Source of the DNA: Hymenobacter gelipurpurascens
Lineage (GTDB): Bacteria > Bacteroidota > Bacteroidia > Cytophagales > Hymenobacteraceae
DNA length: 64,000 nucleotides
Direction: 5' to 3'
NCBI RefSeq assembly: GCF_900187375.1
Contig: NZ_FYEW01000001.1
Span: 1,674,001-1,738,000 of the forward strand
A program made the position numbers and the translations under genes. Under the pieces are notes generated by a model that made no database searches, was not told the DNA's origin, and saw only the letters and a list, made by a program, of their open reading frames with translations. Shown here one piece after another: positions 55,011 through 62,860 of the stretch (its first letter is position 1; the number at the start of each line of letters is the position of its first letter).

Positions 55011-55547
55011 CTAGTTTATCACCGCTACCGCATTGCCCGCTGCTGACGCCCATCCCTCTTCCGACTTAACGTAGGCCAGTATCTGCCGGATTTCTAGATC
55101 GGAAAGCTGGAAGCTGGGCATTTGCTGTTTGCCGTACTGATTGAAAATCCTGACCGCGTACTCATCGCCGCTGGCTACTACTTTGCTAGAGTTCTTCACC
55201 CAGCTCAACAGCCACTTTTCGGGGCGGCGCTTAGCTAGGCCACTTAAGGCAGGTCCTACCACTACATCGTTTACAGCATGGCACTGGGCGCAATTGCCTT
55301 TGAACAGTGCATCGCCGGCGGCAACTGCTTCGGCCTGTTCCGGCGTCATGGCCACTATTTGGCTTGTCGAGTCGAGTGCGGTTAGGTGAGCTTGACTGAG
55401 CGAATCCGGCTGGGTGCTGGTCTGCGCAGCTTCTCCCATTGAGAAGGGCTCTAATAAGCCGGTTGCGGCGAAAAAAACACCGCCAACCAAGAATACCAAC
55501 AACACAACCAGCAACGGAAATACGGCCTCTAGACTGAAATGAGACAT
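55011..55547 (-). CDS. Membrane-anchored cytochrome c
   Basis: The 178-residue protein has an N-terminal membrane anchor (LLVVLLVFLVGGVFFAATGL), a low-complexity linker, and a class I cytochrome c domain. The heme site is CAQCH (residues about 97-101), with the Met ligand in QQMPSF. It probably carries electrons in the periplasm to a terminal oxidase or other reductase; no partner lies nearby. Confidence 0.92.
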   Translation of the reverse strand: MSHFSLEAVFPLLVVLLVFLVGGVFFAATGLLEPFSMGEAAQTSTQPDSLSQAHLTALDSTSQIVAMTPEQAEAVAAGDALFKGNCAQCHAVNDVVVGPALSGLAKRRPEKWLLSWVKNSSKVVASGDEYAVRIFNQYGKQQMPSFQLSDLEIRQILAYVKSEEGWASAAGNAVAVIN

Positions 55548-55668
55548 GACGTATGAGCTTTATAGGAACATAAACTTTTCGCCAAAAAGTAGTCCTCAAA
55601 CGCTCCGCTCCCAACCTTTTTCTGCTATTTATTTCGGTGCGTCTATATAAGTAAACTGGTCCGTGACC

Positions 55669-56874
55669 CTACACCTGACGCCCCTTCCAGACGTAGCCGC
55701 CGCGCAGCCCCAGCAGGCCCGTAGCCAGCGCGTAGGGTGCGTAGGCCAGCTGCAAAACCGGCACCCACCATAGCCACCGAGACTGGCCTAGAAACCGTAG
55801 CACTGGCCGCAGAAATAGCACATCAGCCGTCAGCTTGAGTGCCCATGTTAGCGGCACCAGCCAGCCCGGCCAGCCACCGGCCAGCCACAGGCCCAGGCCT
55901 ATCGGGAAGGTAAGATTAGCCAGGAGCACCAGCACCGCCAGCCGCTGGGGCGCAGCCGCCTGATAGTGCCGCCACTTGCTGGCCCAGCGCACCCGCTGCC
56001 ACAGTAGCTGCCGAAGGGTAGGCTGGGCGGCCGTGCTCACAATGGCCTGCTCCTCCTGCAGAAACCGAACACCGTCGGGAAACTTCGCCTGGATTTTGTG
56101 CAGCAGGAATTCATCGTCGCCGCTGGGCACGGCTTCGTTTCCCCGAAAACCATCTACCGCTGCAAACGCAGTACGCCGGTAGGCCAGGTTGGCGCCGTTG
56201 CACATGGTGGGGCGCTGCAGGCTTATGGAAGCGGCCCCCACTCCTACTAAGCCCGCCAATTCAAGCCCCTGCAGTGTGGCCAGCCAGCCTGATCCCGTCA
56301 AAAGCATGGGGCCGCTGATGAACTGTACTGTGGCATCGGCGGCCAGTGCGGCGTAGGCCAGTACCCAACCGGCTGGTACGCGGCAATCGGCATCGGTGAG
56401 GAGCACCCAGGGCGCGTGGGCCGCTTGCACGGCCGTTTCTACGGCGGCCTTCTTGCCGGTGCGGGTGCCCGGCAGCTCCGCCAGTTGCAGCAGACGCACC
56501 GGAAACGGGAGTTGCCGAGCAGCTGCCTGCACTACAGCCGCGGTGCCGTCGGTGGAATGGTCATCTACAATGATGACCTCAAATCCGCCGGTTACCGGGA
56601 GTTGCTGGCGTAAATCAGCCAGAAGGTTTGGCAGGTTTTCGGCTTCGTTGCGGGCCGCAATGAGGATGGAGAAGGCAGGCGCGGACCTCATCCCCGGTCC
56701 CTCCCCGTTGGGAAAGACGTCTGCTGTTCCAGAACGCACCCCTCCCCCAACGAGGAGGGTCCGGGGGTGGGGCTTGCGCCAGGCAGTTCGGTACTGGAGC
56801 ATCTGCCACAGATAAACGCCCGCAATCAGAACTTGAATACCCAGTAGGCCACTCATCCAGCTGAAACTACTCAT
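55669..56874 (-). CDS. Membrane glycosyltransferase family 2 with an in-frame palindromic repeat
   Basis: The 401-residue protein has an N-terminal membrane helix and the GT-A motifs FSILIAARNEAENLPN, IIVDDHSTDGT and LTDADCRVP, then GDDEFLLHK, QRVRWASKWRH and C-terminal membrane helices. It resembles the enzyme at 43324-44424. Between the first helix and the GT domain it has an extra stretch of about 25 residues (RTLLVGGGVRSG...VFPNGEGPG) encoded by a palindromic repeat (56689-56773), absent from the paralogue. Its substrate is unknown. It overlaps the next gene's 3' end by 8 bases. Confidence 0.88.
   Translation of the reverse strand: MSSFSWMSGLLGIQVLIAGVYLWQMLQYRTAWRKPHPRTLLVGGGVRSGTADVFPNGEGPGMRSAPAFSILIAARNEAENLPNLLADLRQQLPVTGGFEVIIVDDHSTDGTAAVVQAAARQLPFPVRLLQLAELPGTRTGKKAAVETAVQAAHAPWVLLTDADCRVPAGWVLAYAALAADATVQFISGPMLLTGSGWLATLQGLELAGLVGVGAASISLQRPTMCNGANLAYRRTAFAAVDGFRGNEAVPSGDDEFLLHKIQAKFPDGVRFLQEEQAIVSTAAQPTLRQLLWQRVRWASKWRHYQAAAPQRLAVLVLLANLTFPIGLGLWLAGGWPGWLVPLTWALKLTADVLFLRPVLRFLGQSRWLWWVPVLQLAYAPYALATGLLGLRGGYVWKGRQV
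56689..56773. repeat. Palindromic repeat inside a glycosyltransferase gene
   Basis: Left part CATCCCCGGTCCCTCCCCGT and right part CGAGGAGGGTCCGGGGGTGG are imperfect inverse copies, separated by about 35 bases. It is related in composition to the family E repeats. It is read in frame as about 28 residues. Confidence 0.7.
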
Positions 56875-57904
56875 GCGTTTTCGCCGCTTTGGAACGCTTA
56901 CGAAACACCTTCAGCCGCAGCACAAACCCCAGGCCTATGGCGCTGGGCACCGCAATATTGAGCACCCACAGGCTGATGCTGGCACTGAGCACCGGCAGCA
57001 CCGGCTCGCCCAGCAGCCCAAACAAATGTGTAGCCGACAGCTCCCGCACGCCCACATCGGCCAGGGCATTCAGCGAAGGCACCAACGACTTCAGCAGGAA
57101 CGTGCCCGCAATAGCAGCGGCACCCGGCCAGAACGGCGCGTGGGTACCGTAGGCCACCAGCAGTAACCCAAATTGCGCGCAGAACACCGCATACCGCAGC
57201 CCCGAAATCAGGAGTACGGCTGTGAGGGCTCGCGCCGGATACGTGGGCATGACGGCCAGAAACCGCCGGAACCGCCGCAAAGGTCGCACCGCCATCACGG
57301 CCGAAACCAGCAGACGCGAACGGTACAGCGGCAGCAGCACGGCCAGATTCGCCACCACCACCGCCGCCACTAGGCCTAGGCCAGTGGCGGGGTAGCCGTG
57401 CAGGTAAAACCGCAGCACGAAGTACAGCAACCCCGTCGTGCCGGCCAGCACCGTAATTACCAATTGGCAGTAGCGTCCCAGGAAAACGGCCCCTAGCGCA
57501 TCCAATCGGCGGCTTTTCAGCTCGATGATTCGGCCGGCGTAGTCGCCGACGCGGTTGGGCGTCACGAAGCCCAGCGTGAGGCCTACCAGCACCGCCCGGA
57601 AGCTGCGCCGGAACGTCACGGGCTCCAGGTGCCGGGCCAGGCGCCACCACTTCCAGGCTTCCAGACCCCAGTTCAGGGGCATCAGGGCCAGGGCCAGTAG
57701 CACCGGCAGGCGGCCTTCGCCGCTGAGGGTGCGCGTGAGCAGGCCGCGCCAAGCGGTGGCCGTGTCGACATCCTGAAATACAGAGTACCAGAGCAGGCCG
57801 AGCGTGAGCAGCGTCACGAGGAGCTTGCCCGCCACCACAAACCCGCGCCGACGGGCGGCACTATCCGGCTTTTGGACGTAGTTTTGTAGAAGGTCTGGGG
57901 GCAA
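56867..57904 (-). CDS. Lysylphosphatidylglycerol synthase TM-region/UPF0104 family membrane protein
   Basis: The 345-residue protein has about eight membrane helices and the UPF0104 features (KLLVTLLTLGLLWYSVF, GFVTPNRVGDYAGRI, LLKSLVPSLNALADVGVREL). The family includes flippase-like domains of MprF and hopanoid or glycolipid enzymes, so a lipid-handling role fits its overlap with a membrane glycosyltransferase. Substrate unknown. Confidence 0.85.
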   Translation of the reverse strand: MPPDLLQNYVQKPDSAARRRGFVVAGKLLVTLLTLGLLWYSVFQDVDTATAWRGLLTRTLSGEGRLPVLLALALMPLNWGLEAWKWWRLARHLEPVTFRRSFRAVLVGLTLGFVTPNRVGDYAGRIIELKSRRLDALGAVFLGRYCQLVITVLAGTTGLLYFVLRFYLHGYPATGLGLVAAVVVANLAVLLPLYRSRLLVSAVMAVRPLRRFRRFLAVMPTYPARALTAVLLISGLRYAVFCAQFGLLLVAYGTHAPFWPGAAAIAGTFLLKSLVPSLNALADVGVRELSATHLFGLLGEPVLPVLSASISLWVLNIAVPSAIGLGFVLRLKVFRKRSKAAKTHE

Positions 57905-57997
57905 AACGGCGACGAAATTATTCTGTTAGCTACTGTGGTTTATCGATAGATAGCCGTGTACATCCCTGCTGATACGACCTACAACTACCTCCCGACC

Positions 57998-58633
57998 ATG
58001 ATTCTGCCCCTCGCCTCCACCGATTTGCTGCCCAAGATTATCATGGGTGTCGACCCCGGCACGCAGATTATGGGCTATGCCATCATCGAGGTGCAGGGCC
58101 AGCGGGTGCGCGTGGTGCAGTACGACGTGATTAATATGAAAGCCCTGGGCTCTAATCACGCCGTAAAGCTAAAGAAGATCTACGACCGGATGGTGGAGCT
58201 CATCGACGAGTTCCTACCCGACGAGTTGGCCATTGAGGCCCCATTTTTTGGGGTGAACGTGCAAAGTATGCTCAAGTTGGGCCGGGCCCAGGGCGTAGCC
58301 ATTGCGGCCTGCCTCTCCCGCCAAATTCCATATGTAGAATACGCGCCCACCAAAGTAAAGCAGTCAGTAACCGGTTCCGGCAACGCCACCAAGGAGCAGG
58401 TGGCGCACTGGCTCCGCCAGACGCTGGAGCTGCCGCCTATCGAGCAGGCCTCCAAGTTCCTCGACGCCACCGACGCCCTGGCCGTGGCCATGTGCCACCA
58501 TTACCAGAAGGGCAACAACGTGAAAGCCGGTGGCAAAAGCTGGGGCAAGTTCATTGCCGATAATCCCGGCAAGCTTGCTGCGCCTGTAGCGGGGAAGAAG
58601 GCCGCTGTCAGTAAGAAGAAGCCAGCAGCGTAG
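57998..58633 (+). CDS. ruvC: Holliday junction resolvase RuvC
   Basis: The 211-residue protein has the RuvC active-site residues in IIMGVDPGTQIMGYA, LAIEAPFFGVN and FLDATDALAVAMCHH, three acidic motifs of the RNase H-like fold. It cuts Holliday junctions in recombinational repair with RuvAB. The C-terminal Lys/Ala-rich tail (VAGKKAAVSKKKPAA) is longer than in E. coli. The ATG at 57998 is preferred; a GTG at 57956 would extend it. Confidence 0.93.
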   Translation: MILPLASTDLLPKIIMGVDPGTQIMGYAIIEVQGQRVRVVQYDVINMKALGSNHAVKLKKIYDRMVELIDEFLPDELAIEAPFFGVNVQSMLKLGRAQGVAIAACLSRQIPYVEYAPTKVKQSVTGSGNATKEQVAHWLRQTLELPPIEQASKFLDATDALAVAMCHHYQKGNNVKAGGKSWGKFIADNPGKLAAPVAGKKAAVSKKKPAA

Positions 58634-58736
58634 GCCTAGAATAGCCTACTTTACATAGAACGGCTTCTCGGACAGATAATTACAGGCAATTCAGACAGAA
58701 CCGACCCACTGAAGTAGCGAGCCGTTTCTGTCAGTA

Positions 58737-59053
58737 TCAATACTGAAATATTTCCTGCAGCCGGTCGCAGACCTCCTGTGCCGTGGCTTTAGGCAGCACG
58801 CCCATACGGCACACCAAATGGGTTTTGTCCACCGAGCGGATATCGTTGAGCGCGACTTGGCCCTCTTTGCCCTGAAAAGTGCAGTCTACCCGGGAAGGGT
58901 AGTCGCGCCTGGTGCTGGTAAGGGCGACAATGCTCACCGTGCGCAGGTAGCGGTTCATCTCGTCGGGGAGATCACCACGCTGGGACGAGTCTTATTGATT
59001 TCGCTGCCCTGGGTCGAGTCGAGGTTGATGAGCCACACCTCGAAGCGCTGCAC
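58737..59053 (-). pseudogene. mazF: Frameshifted mazF-like toxin gene
   Basis: The first frame (from a GTG at 59053) reads VQRFEVWLINLDSTQGSEIN then KTRPSVVISP, the classic MazF/PemK start. It runs into a stop after a run of four C/G (58965-58968). The second frame continues MNRYLRTVSIVALTSTRRDY...ALNDIRSVDK to the end at 58737. The total length is 317 bases, one short of 106 codons, so one base deletion explains the break. The toxin, an mRNA endonuclease, should be inactive unless the base is a sequencing error. Confidence 0.85.
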
Positions 59054-59055
59054 GG

Positions 59056-59275
59056 CTACCAGTGCCACTGAGTTTCCTCAAAGGCCTCGTCCGAGAATCC
59101 CTCCAGCAGCTCGCCCTCCGGGGCCTGCCCCTGGGCAAGCCGGGCTGGAAGCGCTTGTTCCAGCCCTGGCGGCGGGGCTTTACCACTGGCTTGATAAGTA
59201 AGCTCTCGGACGTGGGCTGCAGGTGCACCTCGCCGGAAAGGTGGTACTGCGAGCGGAGCTACTTCCAAGAGGATG
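59056..59275 (-). pseudogene. mazE: Decayed mazE-like antitoxin gene
   Basis: One frame reads YHLSGEVHLQPTSESLLIKP then VVKPRRQGWNKRFQ, the AbrB/MazE C-terminal half. Another continues LAQGQAPEGELLEGFSDEAF, EETQWHW to a stop two bases before the mazF start. The needed frameshift and an in-frame TAG before LRSQYHL show it is broken. The adjacency and order antitoxin-toxin are normal for mazEF. Confidence 0.75.
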
Positions 59276-59519
59276 CAAGGGTTGCGCGCCACAACGCGTA
59301 CAGAAGAGGCGGGCCCGATTGTAAAGCAACCCATTAATATCCCTTTCACTGGCAGTAACGCCATACAGTTCAATGCTTTTATGGCGGTTGTGCTGGTTGG
59401 GTAAAGTCTTGGGTCGGCTGTTTTGGTTTGGAGCCCGCGGCGTTGAGAGATACGTTTGAGTGTAGGGGGCATGCTTGTGGATGCCGCCGCTCGTTTTACC
59501 ACTTTTCCTGCTTAGCCCC

Positions 59520-60221
59520 ATGAACCAACTTACCCCGCGCACCGGCAACCCTTTTTTCGACGTTTCCTGCCCAAGGGCGCCACGGGCCGTGGCCTCGCTG
59601 CTGGGCCTGCTGCTGACAGGTGGCCCAGCAGCAGGGAGCGCGCAGGTGTCTGCGTCTTCGCCCATTGGGCTACCGGCCCCGGCCGATTCCGTCGGAGCCC
59701 CGACGCCGCGGCTGCGGCACAACGTGCTCAAAGTAAGCCCGGTGTTGTTCCTCGGGGTGCTGTCGGTCTTTTACGAGCGGGCCTTGACCGACCGGGTGTC
59801 GGTTGTGGTAGGGTTCGGTGCCGGGGGCACGAACCGGGACTTCGGCCGTACCTACGAACAGGGCGACTTCACGTTCCGACGGGGAACGGTGGAAGTGCGC
59901 CGTTACTGGAAACAGGGGCTGCGCGGGTTTTACGCCGGACCGTACCTGCGGGTCGGGACGCTGCGCGAATCCTATGCGTACTACCTGCCGCCGGGCCCGC
60001 CCGGCCCCGTGGGCTGGCGGGAACAACAGGCCCGGCTGTGGACCCCGGGCGTGATGCTGGGCCACCAGTTACTGACCCGCTGGTTTGCCTTGGACACGTT
60101 TTTGGGGCTGCAGTCGACGCGGGGCGGGCAGGCATGGGTGGGGGCCAATGGCGTTCCCGAAGGCATGGCCAGTTCAAAGCTGGCCGTCCGAGTGGGCCTA
60201 AGCATTGGGGTGCCTTTTTAA
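59520..60221 (+). CDS. Hypothetical secreted protein, possibly outer-membrane barrel (DUF3575-like)
   Basis: The 233-residue protein has a long signal-like N-terminus with a hydrophobic run (AVASLLGLLLTGGPAAGSAQ) and then alternating strands (LKVSPVLFLGVLSVFYERAL, VSVVVGFGAG, GFYAGPYLRVG, LAVRVGLSIGVPF). The pattern suits a small outer-membrane barrel of the kind called DUF3575. It sits in a stretch with mazEF remnants that lacks the common TGGCCTA word, hinting at an origin apart from its surroundings. Function unknown. Confidence 0.65.
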   Translation: MNQLTPRTGNPFFDVSCPRAPRAVASLLGLLLTGGPAAGSAQVSASSPIGLPAPADSVGAPTPRLRHNVLKVSPVLFLGVLSVFYERALTDRVSVVVGFGAGGTNRDFGRTYEQGDFTFRRGTVEVRRYWKQGLRGFYAGPYLRVGTLRESYAYYLPPGPPGPVGWREQQARLWTPGVMLGHQLLTRWFALDTFLGLQSTRGGQAWVGANGVPEGMASSKLAVRVGLSIGVPF

Positions 60222-60436
60222 CCGGTGATTTTTCCACGGCCTTGTTGAAACGGGACTTTTCCCGCGCCAAGGGTCTTTGGAAAGTACCTGCGTCACCGCG
60301 GAAAAGCCGCTAAACATAATCGGTGTCATTCGCCCGACCTCGGAAAAATGGTAATTTTAAGGTTGACTAATAGTTCGCCAGCTACTGTACTTTTCTCCTA
60401 GCAACTGAAGCTTCTTCCCACTATTTTTTACTTTCT

Positions 60437-60655
60437 ATGCAGCGCCGACTAGTCCGATCTACTTCTATCAAAGCCGTGGGATATGATGCCGTCACGCAAA
60501 ACCTGGAAATAGAGTACCGCCACGGTGACCTGGTACGCTACACTGGTGTACCCGCTCACATTTATGAGGCGCTGCTGCAGGTACCGGGCAAAGCTATGTT
60601 TATAGAGCAGGTGATTGAGCGCAACGGCTACGGCCGCGAGCAGGTGCGCGGGTAG
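60437..60655 (+). CDS. KTSC domain protein
   Basis: The 72-residue protein has the KTSC pattern: VRSTSIKAVGYDAVTQNLEI, EYRHGDLVRYTGVPAHIYEA and a helix LLQVPGKAMFIEQVI. KTSC domains occur alone or fused to nucleic acid-linked proteins; the function is unclear. A short stand-alone gene. Confidence 0.8.
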   Translation: MQRRLVRSTSIKAVGYDAVTQNLEIEYRHGDLVRYTGVPAHIYEALLQVPGKAMFIEQVIERNGYGREQVRG

Positions 60656-60688
60656 CATGCTGCGGTCGTAGCCGTTGCGCTGAGTGGC

Positions 60689-61495
60689 CTAGGCCTCTGC
60701 TATGGGCACCTCAATCTCGCCGCGCAGATACGTGACGGCGTGGCCGCTCATCAGCACCCGGTTGCCGCGCAGCTCGCACCACAGGTCGCCGCCGCGGGAG
60801 GAAACCTGGCGGGCGTGGAAGGTGGTTTTGTTGAGGCGCTCAGCCCAGTACGGCACTAGCGTGGTGTGGGCGGAGCCCGTAACCGGGTCTTCGGGCACGC
60901 CTACGCGTGGGCCGAAGAAGCGGGACACGAAATCAATTCCATTAGAGCCGGGGGCGGTGGCAATAACCGCGCGGTACTCCACTTTAGCCAAGTGGGCCAT
61001 GTCGGGGTGCAGGGCGCGCACTTCGGCTTCGGTGGCGAAGAGGCACACTAGGTCGGGGCCGGCCAGCATCTGCAGGGGCGTGGCGCGTAGGCCATCTAGT
61101 AGGCCATCGGGGTGGATGGCGAGCGGCTTGGGTGGCCTAGCGGGGAAGTCGAGGGTCAGGCGCCCTTCGGTGGCGCGGCTTACGCGCAACGGGCCGCTGC
61201 GCGAATGAAACACGATTTCTGCTTCGGCAAAGCCCAGATGATTATACAGCACGTGCGCCGAGGCCAGCGTGGCATGGCCGCATAGCTCTACCTCCACGGC
61301 CGGCGTAAACCACCTGATTTCATACTCACTGCCTCCGCGCTGGATGAAAAAAGCAGTTTCGGCGAGGTTATTTTCGGCGGCAATAGCCTGCATGGTTTCG
61401 GCGGGCAGCCAGCTTTCCAGCGGGCACACAGCGGCGGGGTTGCCGGCAAAGGGCCGGTCGGTAAAAGCATCAACCTGATAGATGGGGAGCAGCAT
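60689..61495 (-). CDS. PhzF family phenazine biosynthesis-like isomerase
   Basis: The 268-residue protein has the PhzF twin-domain pattern: IYQVDAFTDRPFAGNPAAVC, the catalytic Glu in AENNLAETAFF, CGHATLASAHVL and the second-domain GVPEDPVTGSAHTTLVPYW. PhzF acts in phenazine synthesis, but relatives are common where no phenazine genes exist. Substrate unknown. Confidence 0.93.
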   Translation of the reverse strand: MLLPIYQVDAFTDRPFAGNPAAVCPLESWLPAETMQAIAAENNLAETAFFIQRGGSEYEIRWFTPAVEVELCGHATLASAHVLYNHLGFAEAEIVFHSRSGPLRVSRATEGRLTLDFPARPPKPLAIHPDGLLDGLRATPLQMLAGPDLVCLFATEAEVRALHPDMAHLAKVEYRAVIATAPGSNGIDFVSRFFGPRVGVPEDPVTGSAHTTLVPYWAERLNKTTFHARQVSSRGGDLWCELRGNRVLMSGHAVTYLRGEIEVPIAEA

Positions 61496-61547
61496 AGCGA
61501 AGAGGGGTAATAAGCAGCAGTTGCAGACGGGGCAGCGAATCTAGAAC

Positions 61548-62195
61548 TTGTCGGCTAATAATACGTGCTTTCTACTTCTGCTAATGCTATCTGTATTTCT
61601 GGTTATCGGGCTGGGCTTGGTATTGGCGGCTGTTTATTACTTGGTTGGCGGCAGTACTAGGCCACCCTCTTCCAATGCCAGCACGCCCGCCCCTGTCGAG
61701 GCAACCGATCAGCTGGTGCTGGTAGTTGGGCCGCCTGTTGCAGAGGTCATTCAGGTGAGCACGGAGTTTCGGGAGTTTTATCAGGACGGAGATTTGGTGG
61801 CCTATCCGTTCCAGATACACGCAGTAGAACCCGGCATTACGGCTCTCACTTTTCCGCTGGATCTTCCTGCTGAGATCTTTTATTACCTAGTCAATTATCT
61901 GACTTACCCCGAATCTGGCTACTCTGTAGCAGCTCAGGTGCATGGCTGGGCAACGTTACCCATCATAACCCGGAACAAGGTAGTAGCGGCACCTGAGCCG
62001 GTGCTGGTGTGCGTGCCGCCTCAGGACACGCAGTATGACGTGGTGCTTTTGGTGACACCTGCATCCGCTGTGTATCAGGTATCCGTCGGGAGTTTATTGC
62101 CTACTGCGCGCCGGTGCGCTGTGCCACTGGCCTACGCGGCTCCTCCTTACCCCCTGACAGAAGTGCGCCAGCTTTCGGCTATCAAGCTGTCTTAA
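61548..62195 (+). CDS. Hypothetical membrane-anchored protein
   Basis: The 215-residue protein has an N-terminal membrane helix (CFLLLLMLSVFLVIGLGLVL), then a mostly beta-strand soluble part (LVLVVGPPVAEVIQVSTEFR, VLVCVPPQDTQYDVVLLVTP). Not recognised. TTG at 61548 or ATG at 61584 may be the start. It ends 110 bases before the sigma-factor gene and may be unrelated to it. Confidence 0.55.
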   Translation: MSANNTCFLLLLMLSVFLVIGLGLVLAAVYYLVGGSTRPPSSNASTPAPVEATDQLVLVVGPPVAEVIQVSTEFREFYQDGDLVAYPFQIHAVEPGITALTFPLDLPAEIFYYLVNYLTYPESGYSVAAQVHGWATLPIITRNKVVAAPEPVLVCVPPQDTQYDVVLLVTPASAVYQVSVGSLLPTARRCAVPLAYAAPPYPLTEVRQLSAIKLS

Positions 62196-62305
62196 ATAGG
62201 TATCTGAAAATATTTCTATCCCTCGCGCAACGGTGGCGTGAGTTGGCTGGTCATGGGGGCAGAACGCTAGCGAATACTCCTATTCTTACCTTATCAGATC
62301 TGCCT

Positions 62306-62860
62306 ATGGCTGATTCTCTCGATATTATACTGGACGGCTGTCGGCGAGGGAAACCAGCGGCGCAACGGGCTCTCTACGATAAGTTAGGCTACCAGCTGAT
62401 GGGCGTATGTCTGCGGTATTGCCCCTCGCGGGTAGAAGCCGAAGACGCCCTGCAGCTGACTTTCGTGAAGATCTTTTCCCGCCTCGATCAGTTCCGGGGG
62501 CAGGGGCCGTTCGAGGCCTGGGCCCGACGCATTGCCGTTACTACTTCCCTCAATTTGTGGCACCAGCAGCAGTTGCGCGGAACGCAGGTAGACAGCAACG
62601 AGGCCGCCGAACTACAGCACCCCGATGGCACTCCGTTCGATGAGCTCTCAGCGGATGATCTGATCCGGCTCATTAATGCCCTGCCCCCGGGCTACCGGGC
62701 AGTGCTCAATCTCTATGCCGTCGAAGGCTACACGCATGCCGAAATAGGTGAGCTGCTAGGCATTTCGGAAGGCACCAGCAAGTCGCAGCTTTTTAGGGCG
62801 CGCCGGCTGTTGGAAGAACGACTGACCCTTCAGGCTTCAATCTCCCCTTACCATGACTGA
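62306..62860 (+). CDS. ECF-type RNA polymerase sigma factor
   Basis: The 184-residue protein has region 2 (QRALYDKLGYQLMGVCLRYC, then EDALQLTFVKIFSRLDQFRG) and region 4 (LPPGYRAVLNLYAVEGYTHA, EIGELLGISEGTSKSQLFRA) with its helix-turn-helix. The ATG at 62306 (MADSLD) is chosen over a long frame from 62114. The next gene starts 8 bases before its stop, so translation is coupled, the usual sign of a sigma factor with its partner. Confidence 0.9.
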   Translation: MADSLDIILDGCRRGKPAAQRALYDKLGYQLMGVCLRYCPSRVEAEDALQLTFVKIFSRLDQFRGQGPFEAWARRIAVTTSLNLWHQQQLRGTQVDSNEAAELQHPDGTPFDELSADDLIRLINALPPGYRAVLNLYAVEGYTHAEIGELLGISEGTSKSQLFRARRLLEERLTLQASISPYHD

